9,571 nucleotides of DNA from Fidelibacterota bacterium (GTDB lineage: Bacteria > Marinisomatota > Marinisomatia > Marinisomatales > TCS56): the NCBI GenBank assembly GCA_030634675.1, contig DAOWAH010000042.1, positions 1 to 9,571 of the forward strand, given 5' to 3'. The position numbers and the translations under genes were made by a program. Positions 1 through 7,374 of the stretch are shown in pieces; within the stretch, counting starts at the first letter, position 1, and each line of letters opens with the position of its first letter. The notes under the pieces are model-generated. The model was not told the DNA's origin. It worked only from the letters and a program-made list of their open reading frames with translations, and made no database searches.

Positions 1-89
1 CATTTTTTTGAATGAATTACAGAGTTTGGAAAAGAGATATTATTCAGTTAGAATTGATTATTGTTGTGGACTTATTTATATTGACTAAA

Positions 90-103
90 TGATTAATTAA
101 TCA
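90..103. repeat. Perfect 14-bp AT-rich palindrome
   Basis: TGATTAATTAATCA reads identically on both strands. Such symmetric sites can be operators for dimeric regulators, but it lies about 400 bp from the next start codon and the surroundings are AT-rich, so chance is possible. No second copy was noticed in the window. Confidence 0.4.
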
Positions 104-449
104 CGACTATCGGGCAATTTCATTGGACTACTTATTAAGTTAGGATTTTTTGTATTGCCTCACCCTATTATGTAACAAATGTTATTGGAACCAAAACAGC
201 CAAGCTCCCAAAATCCGTACGTAAAATATACTTATTCTCAATACTACTCTATGCTAATTACACCATTTAAATAATAACCCCAATTTCTCCTTCTTCTCTA
301 ATCATTGTAAAAAGATAATTTAGAAGATCATGCCCCTTTTTCGAAAGTACAGAAATTTATGGACACCACTATTTAGTTCTGCCAGTAATAGCATAACAAC
401 CTACTGTTATATGTATATACCAACTTATTTTCACAACCACGAAATTTGA

Positions 450-479
450 TTGAAACACTGAGTTGGTTATTTCTAATAA
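450..479 (+). promoter_or_regulatory. Possible sigma-70-like promoter of the HAD-EamA pair
   Basis: TTGAAA at 450-455 and TAATAA at 474-479 are separated by 18 bp, close to a housekeeping -35/-10 pair. Transcription would begin about 10-15 bases before the start codon at 500. An AGGA at 490-493 would serve as the ribosome binding site. The AT-rich context makes chance matches easy, and the sigma-factor preference of this organism is unknown. Confidence 0.3.
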
Positions 480-499
480 TTATAAGATTAGGAACTTGA

Positions 500-1252
500 A
501 TGCCTCTGAAAGCCGTTCTATTTGATCTTGATAACACGCTTCTGCTTTACAGTGAAAAACAATTCTACCATGATTATATATCGGGATTGTATAGCCATTT
601 TCGTGATCTCCTGTCACCGGATAAATTTTATGACAAAATGATGAATGCGACCAGAGTTATGGTTGCCAATGATGGGTCCCAGACTAATCTAACCTTATTT
701 CTGGAAGCATTTTCAAGTGAATTAAATGAATCTGGTGAACAGCTGATGCAGCGGTTTAATTCCTATTATGAAAATGATTTTCGGCATTTTGAAGAACTAA
801 TGGTTCCGGTGGATGGAGTAGCCGAACTGTTTACATCTTTAAAGAAAAAAGGGATGAAGACAGTTATTGCCACAAATCCCATGTTTCCCATGACCGTCCA
901 AAAACTAAAACTGAGTTGGGTTGGACTGGATGGCTTTGCAATGACGCTAATAACAAGTGTTGAAAACAGTTTCTTCTGCAAACCCAATCTACTGTATTAT
1001 CAATCCATCTGCGAAAAAATTGAGGTCACCGCCAGGGATTGCCTCATGGTTGGAAATGATGCTTTGAACGACATGATTGCTTCCCATTTGGGAATGAAAA
1101 CCTACCTGGCTACTGATGGAGAACAGTTATCAATAGAATTAAGCCGTTCTCTGGCTGAAAAGGATGATCCTGCCTTACCTGTGCCTGATTTCTCCGGTTT
1201 ATTAATGGAACTGCCTAAGGTAATTGATAAATTGATCAGCGGTAACGGCTGA
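500..1252 (+). CDS. HAD-superfamily hydrolase (phosphatase-like)
   Basis: This is a soluble 250-residue haloacid dehalogenase-type protein, probably a cytoplasmic phosphatase acting on an unknown small phosphorylated substrate. All four family motifs are visible. Motif I is FDLDNTL, with nucleophile D9 and acid/base D11. Motif II is T125 in IATNP. Motif III is K161 in CKPN. Motif IV is GNDALND, with D187 and D191 for magnesium. The roughly 85 residues between motif I and the 'PVDGV' region near 103 form a helical C1-type cap, which sets substrate choice in this superfamily. The ATG at 500 follows AGGA at 490-493 with good spacing, and an in-frame TGA at 497-499 rules out an earlier start. The stop overlaps the next start by one base (TGATG), so it is probably co-translated with the EamA transporter. 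The exact substrate cannot be read from the sequence. Confidence 0.9.
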   Translation: MPLKAVLFDLDNTLLLYSEKQFYHDYISGLYSHFRDLLSPDKFYDKMMNATRVMVANDGSQTNLTLFLEAFSSELNESGEQLMQRFNSYYENDFRHFEELMVPVDGVAELFTSLKKKGMKTVIATNPMFPMTVQKLKLSWVGLDGFAMTLITSVENSFFCKPNLLYYQSICEKIEVTARDCLMVGNDALNDMIASHLGMKTYLATDGEQLSIELSRSLAEKDDPALPVPDFSGLLMELPKVIDKLISGNG

Positions 1253-2169
1253 TGAATTTTGCCTATCGTGGTGAACTAGCCGCAATGGGTACTGCCCTGT
1301 GCTGGACAATTGGTTCGCAAATGTTCGAGGCAGCGGGAAAAAGGGTGGGGGCAACTGTAGTCAACTGGTGGCGCCTGATCCTCGCGCTCATTTTCTTTTG
1401 TATAATATCATTAATTGTAAGAGGTGTCCCAATTCCACTGGATTTCCCAATCCATGCCTGGATATGGTTAGGCTTATCCGGTTTTATCGGGTTTGCTGTG
1501 GGTGATCTATTCTTATTCCAAGCTTTTGTAGTCATTGGACCGAGACTATCGATGTTGATAATGACTTTAACCGCACCGATTTCAGCTCTTCTGGGCATGA
1601 TTTTTCTGGGTGAGAAATACTCATTACTGCAAGGGCTGGGAATGGCTGTGACATTGTCGGGGGTAGGTTGGGTTATTCTGGAAAGATCAGGCCGACAGGC
1701 CGGGAACCGTAAAGTTCGGGTGATCACAGTCAGAGGAGTGTTATTTGCATTCCTGGGAACACTGGGGCAGGCCACCGGATATATTTTAAGCAAATATGGT
1801 ATGATGACCGACGGTCATTTTCTGGAGCCGTTTGGTGCAACCCAGATTCGAATCATTGCTGGTATAATTGGCTTTATTCCGTTCCTGTTCTACCGGAAAT
1901 CCTGGAGTAAGATATTTATCGCTCTTGGAAACAGACCTGCAATGGGAATCATGACCGGAGCCTCATTTGTTGGACCTTTCCTGGGTGTGTCATTATCCCT
2001 GCTCGCACTACATTATATCACTGCGGGCGTAGCATCGACAATTACCGCACTGGTACCGATATTTCTGATCCCATCGGTAATCTTTTTTAGCAAGGAGCAC
2101 GTTTCAACAAGAGCCATGATTGGAGCCGTGATAGCGGTAGGTGGTGTTATCCTGTTATTGGTAAAATAG
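1252..2169 (+). CDS. EamA/DMT-superfamily transporter
   Basis: This 305-residue integral inner-membrane protein has about ten hydrophobic helices arranged as two repeats of five, the usual length and layout of drug/metabolite transporters with two EamA domains. The repeats show at the ends of each half: 'APISALLGMIFLGEKYS' near residues 108-124 corresponds to 'VPIFLIPSVIFFSKEHVS' near 268-285. Each is followed by a Gly-rich helix (near 128-143 and 288-304). A basic linker (residues about 144-161) separates the halves. Family members export or import amino acids, nucleotides or other metabolites, and the substrate here is unknown. The start ATG at 1252 overlaps the HAD stop by one base and has only a weak Shine-Dalgarno, consistent with translational coupling. 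The pairing with a hydrolase could mean a shared metabolite, which is inference. Confidence 0.9.
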   Translation: MNFAYRGELAAMGTALCWTIGSQMFEAAGKRVGATVVNWWRLILALIFFCIISLIVRGVPIPLDFPIHAWIWLGLSGFIGFAVGDLFLFQAFVVIGPRLSMLIMTLTAPISALLGMIFLGEKYSLLQGLGMAVTLSGVGWVILERSGRQAGNRKVRVITVRGVLFAFLGTLGQATGYILSKYGMMTDGHFLEPFGATQIRIIAGIIGFIPFLFYRKSWSKIFIALGNRPAMGIMTGASFVGPFLGVSLSLLALHYITAGVASTITALVPIFLIPSVIFFSKEHVSTRAMIGAVIAVGGVILLLVK

Positions 2170-2211
2170 CACAATGAATCACTGGTAGAAAACTTTGGTA
2201 AATAGATTCAA

Positions 2212-2247
2212 TCCACCTTCGCTCCGATTAATCGAAGCTACGGTGGA
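2212..2247. repeat. Imperfect 15-bp inverted repeat (stem-loop)
   Basis: The arm at 2212-2226 (TCCACCTTCGCTCCG) pairs with 2233-2247 (CGAAGCTACGGTGGA) at 12 of 15 positions, around an ATTAAT loop. The outer six base pairs are perfect. It lies about 40 bp after the EamA stop. No T-run follows, so it is not a standard intrinsic terminator. It looks like one half of a larger structured intergenic element that continues to 2322. Confidence 0.55.
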
Positions 2248-2256
2248 CGAGCAGGT

Positions 2257-2322
2257 CCGGTTTGATTCTCTGAGGCTTGCCTCGGGAAATAGGATCCAGG
2301 GCTATCCCGGAGGTTCAAAACC
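2257..2322. repeat. Nested inverted repeats enclosed by GGTTTGA / TCAAAACC
   Basis: GGTTTGA at 2259-2265 pairs with TCAAAACC at 2315-2322, with one extra A, closing a region of about 64 bases. Inside are GAGGC/GCCTC at 2272-2283 (a two-base gap, so four unpaired bases if the inner pair opens) and GGG/CCC at 2299-2308. The alternative pairing GGAT/ATCC at 2292-2307 is also possible. Together with the preceding stem-loop this resembles a dispersed palindromic repeat or a folded RNA rather than random intergenic DNA. I see no second copy in the window. Confidence 0.45.
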
Positions 2323-2365
2323 ATCTATTTATCTGATCACTAAAGCCCATCAAAGAAAGTAAACC

Positions 2366-3406
2366 ATGCGCGCAGCCTATTACGATCAGTTTAAAGAACC
2401 GATTTCAATCAGGTCAGTTGTTGAGCCACAAGTACCTGACAACGGTGTGATAATCGCTGTGAAGGCTACCGGTATATGTCTGAGTGACTGGCACGGCTGG
2501 CAGGGACACGATCCCGAAATCCGGTTGCCCCATGTTCCCGGACACGAACTGGCCGGTGAAATAGTGGCAGTGGGAATCGGCGTTAAGAATTGGCAGGAGG
2601 GTGATCGGGTTACACTACCGTTTGTTTGCGGCTGTGGAACTTGTCCCCAATGTACCTCTGGCAACCCCCAGGTTTGTGATTACCAGTTCCAGCCCGGCTT
2701 TACCCATTGGGGATCATTCGCTGAATTGGTGGCCATCCACTATGCCGACCAAAACCTGGTATGCCTGCCTGACAGTCTTGATTTTGTAGCCGCAGCCAAC
2801 CTTGGTTGCCGCTTTATAACGTCCTTCCGGGCTGTGCTTGACCAGGGTAGGCTTAAAGCCGGACAATGGCTGGTTGTGCATGGCTGTGGCGGGGTGGGAT
2901 TGGCCGCGGTAATGATTGGCAAGGCTGTCGGTGCAAAAGTGCTTGCTGTGGATATTGCTGATGAAAAGCTGGACGTGGCTACTCAACTGGGTGCCAATTC
3001 GACTATAAATGTCCGTGATGAAGACGATCTGGTCGGTGCGGTCTGTGAGCTGACTGGCGGTGGGGGGCATGTGTCTATTGACGCCGTTGGAACCACGGAA
3101 ACATGTATAAATTCTGTTGCCGGCTTGCGCAAGCGTGGTCGACATGTTCAGGTGGGACTGCTGGTCGGAGAGCATCACCGACCACCGGTACCTATGGAAC
3201 TGGTGATTGCCAACGAGTTAGAAATAGTCGGTAGCCATGGCATGCCGGCTGCTGATTATCAGCGCATATTCAAAATGATCGACTCTGGGCTATTGGATCC
3301 CGGTAAACTGGTTATGCGTACTGTTGGCTTGCAGGAAGGGATTGAATTATTACAGGAAATGGACAGCTTCAGCAATTCCGGTGTTATTGTAATCGACAAT
3401 ATTTAA
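2366..3406 (+). CDS. Zinc-dependent medium-chain alcohol dehydrogenase
   Basis: This 346-residue soluble oxidoreductase of the MDR family is a full-length, intact enzyme. It should interconvert an alcohol and an aldehyde or ketone using a nicotinamide cofactor. Catalytic zinc ligands are visible as C38, H60-E61 (PGHE) and C148. The structural zinc lobe is present as C90, C93, C96 and C104. The Rossmann nucleotide-binding motif is G173-x-G-x-x-G178 in VHGCGGVG. D196 sits at the end of the second strand (AVDIAD), which favours NAD over NADP. The subfamily signature 'CLSDWHGW' around residue 38 is seen in a set of bacterial zinc alcohol dehydrogenases of unsettled substrate. The ATG at 2366 is preceded by a purine-rich AAAGAAAG. 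It appears to stand alone: 196 bp follow the EamA stop and 236 bp precede the next gene. Its link to the downstream redox module is unproven. Confidence 0.92.
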   Translation: MRAAYYDQFKEPISIRSVVEPQVPDNGVIIAVKATGICLSDWHGWQGHDPEIRLPHVPGHELAGEIVAVGIGVKNWQEGDRVTLPFVCGCGTCPQCTSGNPQVCDYQFQPGFTHWGSFAELVAIHYADQNLVCLPDSLDFVAAANLGCRFITSFRAVLDQGRLKAGQWLVVHGCGGVGLAAVMIGKAVGAKVLAVDIADEKLDVATQLGANSTINVRDEDDLVGAVCELTGGGGHVSIDAVGTTETCINSVAGLRKRGRHVQVGLLVGEHHRPPVPMELVIANELEIVGSHGMPAADYQRIFKMIDSGLLDPGKLVMRTVGLQEGIELLQEMDSFSNSGVIVIDNI

Positions 3407-3642
3407 TAGTCGACCGTTAAGCGAATATTGTTATCCTATTTGATGTGTTTATTATTAAAATCAGGATGCTGGCAAACAGGTGGAAGTGAATTTTTCTTTC
3501 ACTCGTCGCCCGGGGGTCTTATCCAATGATAATTGGACTGGATTGCGGTAGCTGTGAAAAATCTGCGAAACCAGGTTTGTAATGCCAGAAATACACGCTA
3601 TTTAAATTGGTACCTGTGATCAAATAAACGGAGTCTTGAGTA
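3407..3642 (+). promoter_or_regulatory. 236-bp leader of the propeller/Fe-S operon with two hairpins
   Basis: There is no gene here. Two perfect short stem-loops are visible: AGTGAA at 3485-3490 with TTCACT at 3498-3503 (loop TTTTTCT), and TCCAAT at 3522-3527 with ATTGGA at 3532-3537 (loop GATA). A weak promoter-like pair, TTGTAA (3577-3582) and TATTTA (3599-3604) with a 16-bp spacer, lies about 40 bp before the first start codon. GGAG at 3630-3633 is the likely ribosome binding site. I do not recognise a known riboswitch, and neither hairpin is followed by a T-run. Confidence 0.35.
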
Positions 3643-4872
3643 ATGAAATACTACCCAAAACGAAATCTGATAATTGGCGGGATTATATTTATAACGGTTG
3701 CGCTTTTATTTGCGGATGATGTCACTTCAAATTGGCGCGGTCCTAATCGTGATGGTAAATACCTTGAAACCGGTCTTCTGGAGAGCTGGCCGGAAAGTGG
3801 GCCTGAGTTAATCTGGTCCTATACGGGACTCGGGCTGGGATTTGCTTCAGCCGCTGTAACTGATAATACGATCTACACAACCGGTATGGTTGAAGAAATC
3901 GGCTATGTATTTGCCTTTGATAAATCGGGCAACCTGCTCTGGAAACGGGATTACGGTAACGAGTGGAACCGGAATTATCCTGGCACCCGAACAACGCCGA
4001 TTGTTGTGGGAGACCTGCTTTACATCGAAGGCACCAACGGTGCAGTTGTCTGCTTGAATGCAGTAAACGGGACTGTCGTCTGGAGCACTAATCTGTTCGA
4101 GGAATATGGCGCCCGTAATATCACTTGGGGGATCACCGAATCCCTGCTGATTGATGGAGAACGGGTGATCTGTACACCAGGTGGTAGTGAGAATAATGTT
4201 ATTGCTCTAAATCGGTATAACGGTGAAGAAATCTGGACCAGTCCCGGTGCCAGTGGTCGTTCGGCATACTGTTCACCGGTATTGGTTGAACATGGTGGCA
4301 GACGAATTATAGTCACCATGACGGACCAATACATTATCGGTGTTAATGCCGAAGATGGCGATGTATTGTGGAAGCACAAGCATCGTACATCCTATGATAT
4401 CAATCCCAACACGCCCTATTATCAGGATGGTAAAATTTATTGCGTGAGTGGCTATGGTGTCGGTGGTGTCCAATTGATCCTTTCTCCTGATGGGAGTGAT
4501 ATCAAGGAGGTCTGGCGCAATGAGACCCTGGACAGTCAGATAGATGCTTTTATTGTGCATGAAGGATTTATTTATGGAACCAGCCATCAGCGGCCGGGCT
4601 GGCACTGCCTGGAATGGGAAACCGGCGAGGAAACCTTTACCGGCCCCGGCCTTGGAAAAGGGAATGTGATTTTAGCTGATGGTCTGCTCTATCATTATTC
4701 TGATAATGGAAAAGTCGGCTTAATCCGGCCGAATCCTGAAAGTTTTGATTTGATAAGTTCCTTTGAGGTTACCGCTGGAACCGATCAGCATTGGGCGCAC
4801 CCGGTTATTTCGGATGGAATTCTGTATATCAGGCATGGTGATACACTGCTGGCTTACAATATTCGGAAATGA
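3643..4872 (+). CDS. PQQ-like beta-propeller protein 1, exported or membrane-anchored
   Basis: This 409-residue protein starts with a basic stretch and one hydrophobic segment (residues about 8-24, ending LLFADD), which is a signal peptide or an N-terminal anchor. The rest should lie in the periplasm. It opens with the family signature 'NWRGPNRDG' (30-38) and then shows repeated propeller blades. These are recognisable as 'V.A.D..G..LW' strands: AFDKSGNLLW (91-100), CLNAVNGTVVW (137-147), ALNRYNGEEIW (188-198), GVNAEDGDVLW (233-243) and CLEWETGEE (322-330). Members of this fold seldom bind PQQ and often act as scaffolds or binding proteins, as in BamB-like proteins. No CXXCH haem site is present. 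It is the first gene of a seven-gene run, and GGAG at 3630-3633 supports the start. It is a diverged paralogue of the next gene. Specific function is unknown. Confidence 0.85.
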   Translation: MKYYPKRNLIIGGIIFITVALLFADDVTSNWRGPNRDGKYLETGLLESWPESGPELIWSYTGLGLGFASAAVTDNTIYTTGMVEEIGYVFAFDKSGNLLWKRDYGNEWNRNYPGTRTTPIVVGDLLYIEGTNGAVVCLNAVNGTVVWSTNLFEEYGARNITWGITESLLIDGERVICTPGGSENNVIALNRYNGEEIWTSPGASGRSAYCSPVLVEHGGRRIIVTMTDQYIIGVNAEDGDVLWKHKHRTSYDINPNTPYYQDGKIYCVSGYGVGGVQLILSPDGSDIKEVWRNETLDSQIDAFIVHEGFIYGTSHQRPGWHCLEWETGEETFTGPGLGKGNVILADGLLYHYSDNGKVGLIRPNPESFDLISSFEVTAGTDQHWAHPVISDGILYIRHGDTLLAYNIRK

Positions 4873-4921
4873 GTTGCTCGAAATGGGCGCAGATATCCGG
4901 CCCAGAGTGATGCTATAGCCT

Positions 4922-6391
4922 GTGAATAAAACCGTTCCCTATAACCGACGACTGAGTGGTTCCGTATCGCTGGCAGCTCTGTCTGTCTGGTTGGTTATAT
5001 TGTTTTTCTGGCTGCGTCATGATCCGACTTTCAACTTTTCCATTTTCGCAGCGGGTATGGATAATCAGCCGGCCGGTGTAATCTCCGGCCCAGCCAATGA
5101 GCAGGTGGTTATAGGCGAGCGCTGGCGTCTTTTGGACAGCAGCGCGGTAGCTCCATCCTCAAACTGGCCGCGTTTTCGGGGCAGTGAGTTTACTAATATC
5201 GTTCCCCCGGGACCGCCTCTTTCGAACCTGCAGTCGGCTTCGCCGCAAGTGCGCTGGACACACCAGCTGGGGGAGGGTCATGCTGGTGCAGCAGTCCATA
5301 ACGGACGCGTTTACGTGTTGGATTATGACGAAACCGAGAAAGCCGATGCCCTGCGCTGTTTTGCGCTTGAAGATGGCCGAGAGCTGTGGCGGCGTTCCTA
5401 TGCTGTGCAGGTAAAGCGTAATCATGGAATGTCACGTACCGTCCCGGCCGTTACCGACGATTTTGTTATAACCATTGGACCGCGCTGTCATATTATGTGT
5501 GTCGAAACAGTAACCGGAAAATTCCTGTGGGGGCTGGATCTGGAGCGGGAGTATGAGACCGAGGTTCCGCTTTGGTATACGGGACAGTGTCCACTGATTG
5601 ACGATTCAACAGCTGTTATCGCGACCGGAGGTAAGAACTTGTTGATCGGCGTTGATTGCCGAACCGGTGACATTCTCTGGGAGACCCCCAATCCGGGTAA
5701 CTGGCAGATGTCCCATTCATCGGTCATTCCCCTGACATTACACGGAAAACGGCAATATGTTTACTGTGCTATTGGCGGAATTGCCGGAATTAGCGCCGAA
5801 GAAGGTGACCGGGGAACACTCCTATGGCAATCTAAGATATGGAACCATACGGTCACAGCCCCATCGCCCCTGGAAATCGGCGATAATCGCATTTTTCTAA
5901 CGGCCGGGTACGGCGCAGGTGGCATGTTGGTTCAGGTCAATTTGAATCAAGGCCGTTTCTCTCTGGATTCGTTGCAATTTGTGCCCCCCGGTAGCGGCTG
6001 TGCTTCCGATCAGCAAACACCCATTCTGTACAATGATCTGATCTGGAGCATTATACCCAAGGATGGAGGTGCATTGAAGGGACAATTCGCTTGTTTTGAC
6101 AGCCGGGATATCAGCAAGGTAATCTGGTCCAGTGGCAAAACCAATCGTTTCGGACTGGGACCCTTCATTTTAGCCGATGGTAAGTTTTATGTTTTGGATG
6201 ATTTGGGTATGATGACGGTTTACGATCAACTTGATACACAACCGGTTTTACGCAGTCAGCACAAAATTCTGGAGGGACCGGATGCCTGGGCGCCTTTGGC
6301 TATCGTAGACGGTTTATTGCTGGCCCGTGATTCCCATCAAATGGTCTGCGTCGATATCAATGCCAATCAATTATCAGCGAGGTTGCCATGA
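4922..6391 (+). CDS. PQQ-like beta-propeller protein 2, membrane-anchored
   Basis: This 489-residue protein starts at GTG 4922, the first possible start after the in-frame TAG at 4916-4918. The next in-frame ATG (residue 46) would remove the single membrane segment at residues about 14-31, so the GTG is preferred despite a weak ribosome binding site. A linker of about 50 residues precedes 'NWPRFRG' (81-87), where the propeller begins. Blades are visible at CFALEDGRELW (146-156), CVETVTGKFLW (193-203), GVDCRTGDILW (243-253) and SAEEGDRGTLLW (291-302). Distinct conserved-looking segments are 'GEGHAGAAV', 'KRNHGMSRTVPAV' and 'GYGAGGM'. From memory these belong to an uncharacterised propeller family found beside polyferredoxin genes. 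Cysteines are fairly numerous but show no CXXCH. A 49-bp gap with a short GC-rich stem (4884-4888 with 4900-4904) separates it from propeller 1. Its end overlaps the NHL gene by 4 nt. Confidence 0.85.
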   Translation: MNKTVPYNRRLSGSVSLAALSVWLVILFFWLRHDPTFNFSIFAAGMDNQPAGVISGPANEQVVIGERWRLLDSSAVAPSSNWPRFRGSEFTNIVPPGPPLSNLQSASPQVRWTHQLGEGHAGAAVHNGRVYVLDYDETEKADALRCFALEDGRELWRRSYAVQVKRNHGMSRTVPAVTDDFVITIGPRCHIMCVETVTGKFLWGLDLEREYETEVPLWYTGQCPLIDDSTAVIATGGKNLLIGVDCRTGDILWETPNPGNWQMSHSSVIPLTLHGKRQYVYCAIGGIAGISAEEGDRGTLLWQSKIWNHTVTAPSPLEIGDNRIFLTAGYGAGGMLVQVNLNQGRFSLDSLQFVPPGSGCASDQQTPILYNDLIWSIIPKDGGALKGQFACFDSRDISKVIWSSGKTNRFGLGPFILADGKFYVLDDLGMMTVYDQLDTQPVLRSQHKILEGPDAWAPLAIVDGLLLARDSHQMVCVDINANQLSARLP

Positions 6392-7374
6392 GTAACTCTA
6401 TAAAAGAAATACCCCTGTTCAGGTGGTCTTTGGTGATCGTATTGGTGGTAGGTTTAGTATGGACCGGCTGGCATATCCTGTCCACTGACCTGTTGGTCGA
6501 TCGTAATCCCTACGAGCTCGCACTGGAAGATTACAACCGGATCGACCCGGATTTGATCCGATTTCACCAGACTCAGGCTGTCAAGATTCCCGGGGATAGG
6601 CCGCGTGCAATATGCGTGGACCGTAATGATAATATTTTTGTCGCAGTGGATTTAAAAGTCATCAAATTCAATGCTTTTGGCAGCATCGAAAAGGTGTTTC
6701 CCGTCGGGGCACGGGTCAATTGTCTAACAATTTCACCAACTAATGATTTATATTTGGGTTATAAAGATCGGATTGCCGTATTGAATCAGGCTGCACAATC
6801 AGTAACGGGATTAGTCGCTCTGCTGTCAACCTCGCATTTGACCTCGCTGGCAGTTGACCCTCATTATCTGTATGCTGCCGATGCAGGGATGCGGATTGTA
6901 AACCAGTATGATCACAGAGGAGGAATTGTACGAACATTGGGGGGGCGGGACGATACCAGTGGTCGCTTGGGGTTTATTGTTCCCAGTCCCTTTTTTGATC
7001 TGGTCATTGGATTAAAAGACCAACTGTGGATCGTCAATCCGGGACAGCATGTTATTGAAAAATATCGGCTCGATGGTGAACTGGTCAGCCAGTGGGGGGA
7101 ATGGTCGCCTAAACTGAAGGGCTTCTGTGGGTGTTGCAACCCGACCCATATTGCGCTCATGCCGGATGGACGTTTTGTTACCAGCGAGAAAGGATTGGTG
7201 AGGGTCAAGTTGTACACTGCCGCCGGTAAATTTGACCGCGTGGTTGCCGGTCCTGAAAATTTCAGTCGGAATGCGGTCGGGCTGGATTTGGCTGTTGATT
7301 CCAAGAGCAGAATTCTGGTGCTGGATCCTGGGGCGCAACAGGTGCGAATATTTCAACCGAAAGAAGTTAAGTAA
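6388..7374 (+). CDS. NHL-repeat beta-propeller protein with FCGCC motif
   Basis: This 328-residue protein has an N-terminal membrane anchor (residues about 12-30, SLVIVLVVGLVWTGWHIL) and a periplasmic propeller built of NHL-like blades. Repeating 'I.VD..D.IFV....K....' units are visible: RAICVDRNDNIFVA (73-86), LTSLAVDPHYLYAADA (151-166), LDLAVDSKSRILVLDP (299-314), and a variant at HIALMPDGRFVTSEKG (254-269). The striking feature is GFCGCCNPTH (245-254), with C247, C249 and C250 clustered in a loop. This could ligate a metal or Fe-S cluster, form disulfides, or contact the neighbouring ferredoxins. From memory, this FCGCCNP stretch recurs in homologues near similar Fe-S genes. The ATG at 6388 overlaps the preceding stop by 4 nt (ATGA), with GAGG at 6379-6382 as ribosome binding site. 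The function is unknown, and a scaffold or electron-transfer partner role is inferred. Confidence 0.82.
   Translation: MSNSIKEIPLFRWSLVIVLVVGLVWTGWHILSTDLLVDRNPYELALEDYNRIDPDLIRFHQTQAVKIPGDRPRAICVDRNDNIFVAVDLKVIKFNAFGSIEKVFPVGARVNCLTISPTNDLYLGYKDRIAVLNQAAQSVTGLVALLSTSHLTSLAVDPHYLYAADAGMRIVNQYDHRGGIVRTLGGRDDTSGRLGFIVPSPFFDLVIGLKDQLWIVNPGQHVIEKYRLDGELVSQWGEWSPKLKGFCGCCNPTHIALMPDGRFVTSEKGLVRVKLYTAAGKFDRVVAGPENFSRNAVGLDLAVDSKSRILVLDPGAQQVRIFQPKEVK

Larger units (their letters stand above)
1..499. other. AT-rich gene-free stretch upstream of the HAD gene
   Basis: I see no credible coding region here on either strand: stops are frequent in all frames and no RNA gene fold is recognisable. The sequence is visibly more AT-rich than the genes to its right. 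It contains a short T-run at 3-9, another at 148-153, and a perfect palindrome at 90-103. The last 50 bases hold a plausible promoter and ribosome binding site for the gene at 500. It may be the intergenic region between an upstream unit outside the window and the HAD-EamA pair. Confidence 0.6.

Noticed and set aside
1263..1793. Long open reading frame on the minus strand opposite the EamA gene
   Set aside because: It is the antisense of a well-supported membrane protein. Its translation is rich in Pro, Arg and Ser with no domain-like pattern and it lacks its own context.
2212..2322. Intrinsic terminator after the EamA gene
   Set aside because: Stems are present but no T-run follows any of them, so the standard terminator pattern is missing.
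2714..3178. Minus-strand open frame opposite the alcohol dehydrogenase
   Set aside because: The + strand frame contains every zinc and nucleotide-binding motif of the family, while the antisense translation shows no family features.
3643..6391. The two propellers as true PQQ-dependent dehydrogenases
   Set aside because: They show only the blade-type repeats shared by the wider PQQ-like fold. Quinoprotein dehydrogenases are usually larger and carry a vicinal cysteine pair and catalytic aspartate in a recognisable context, which I do not see.
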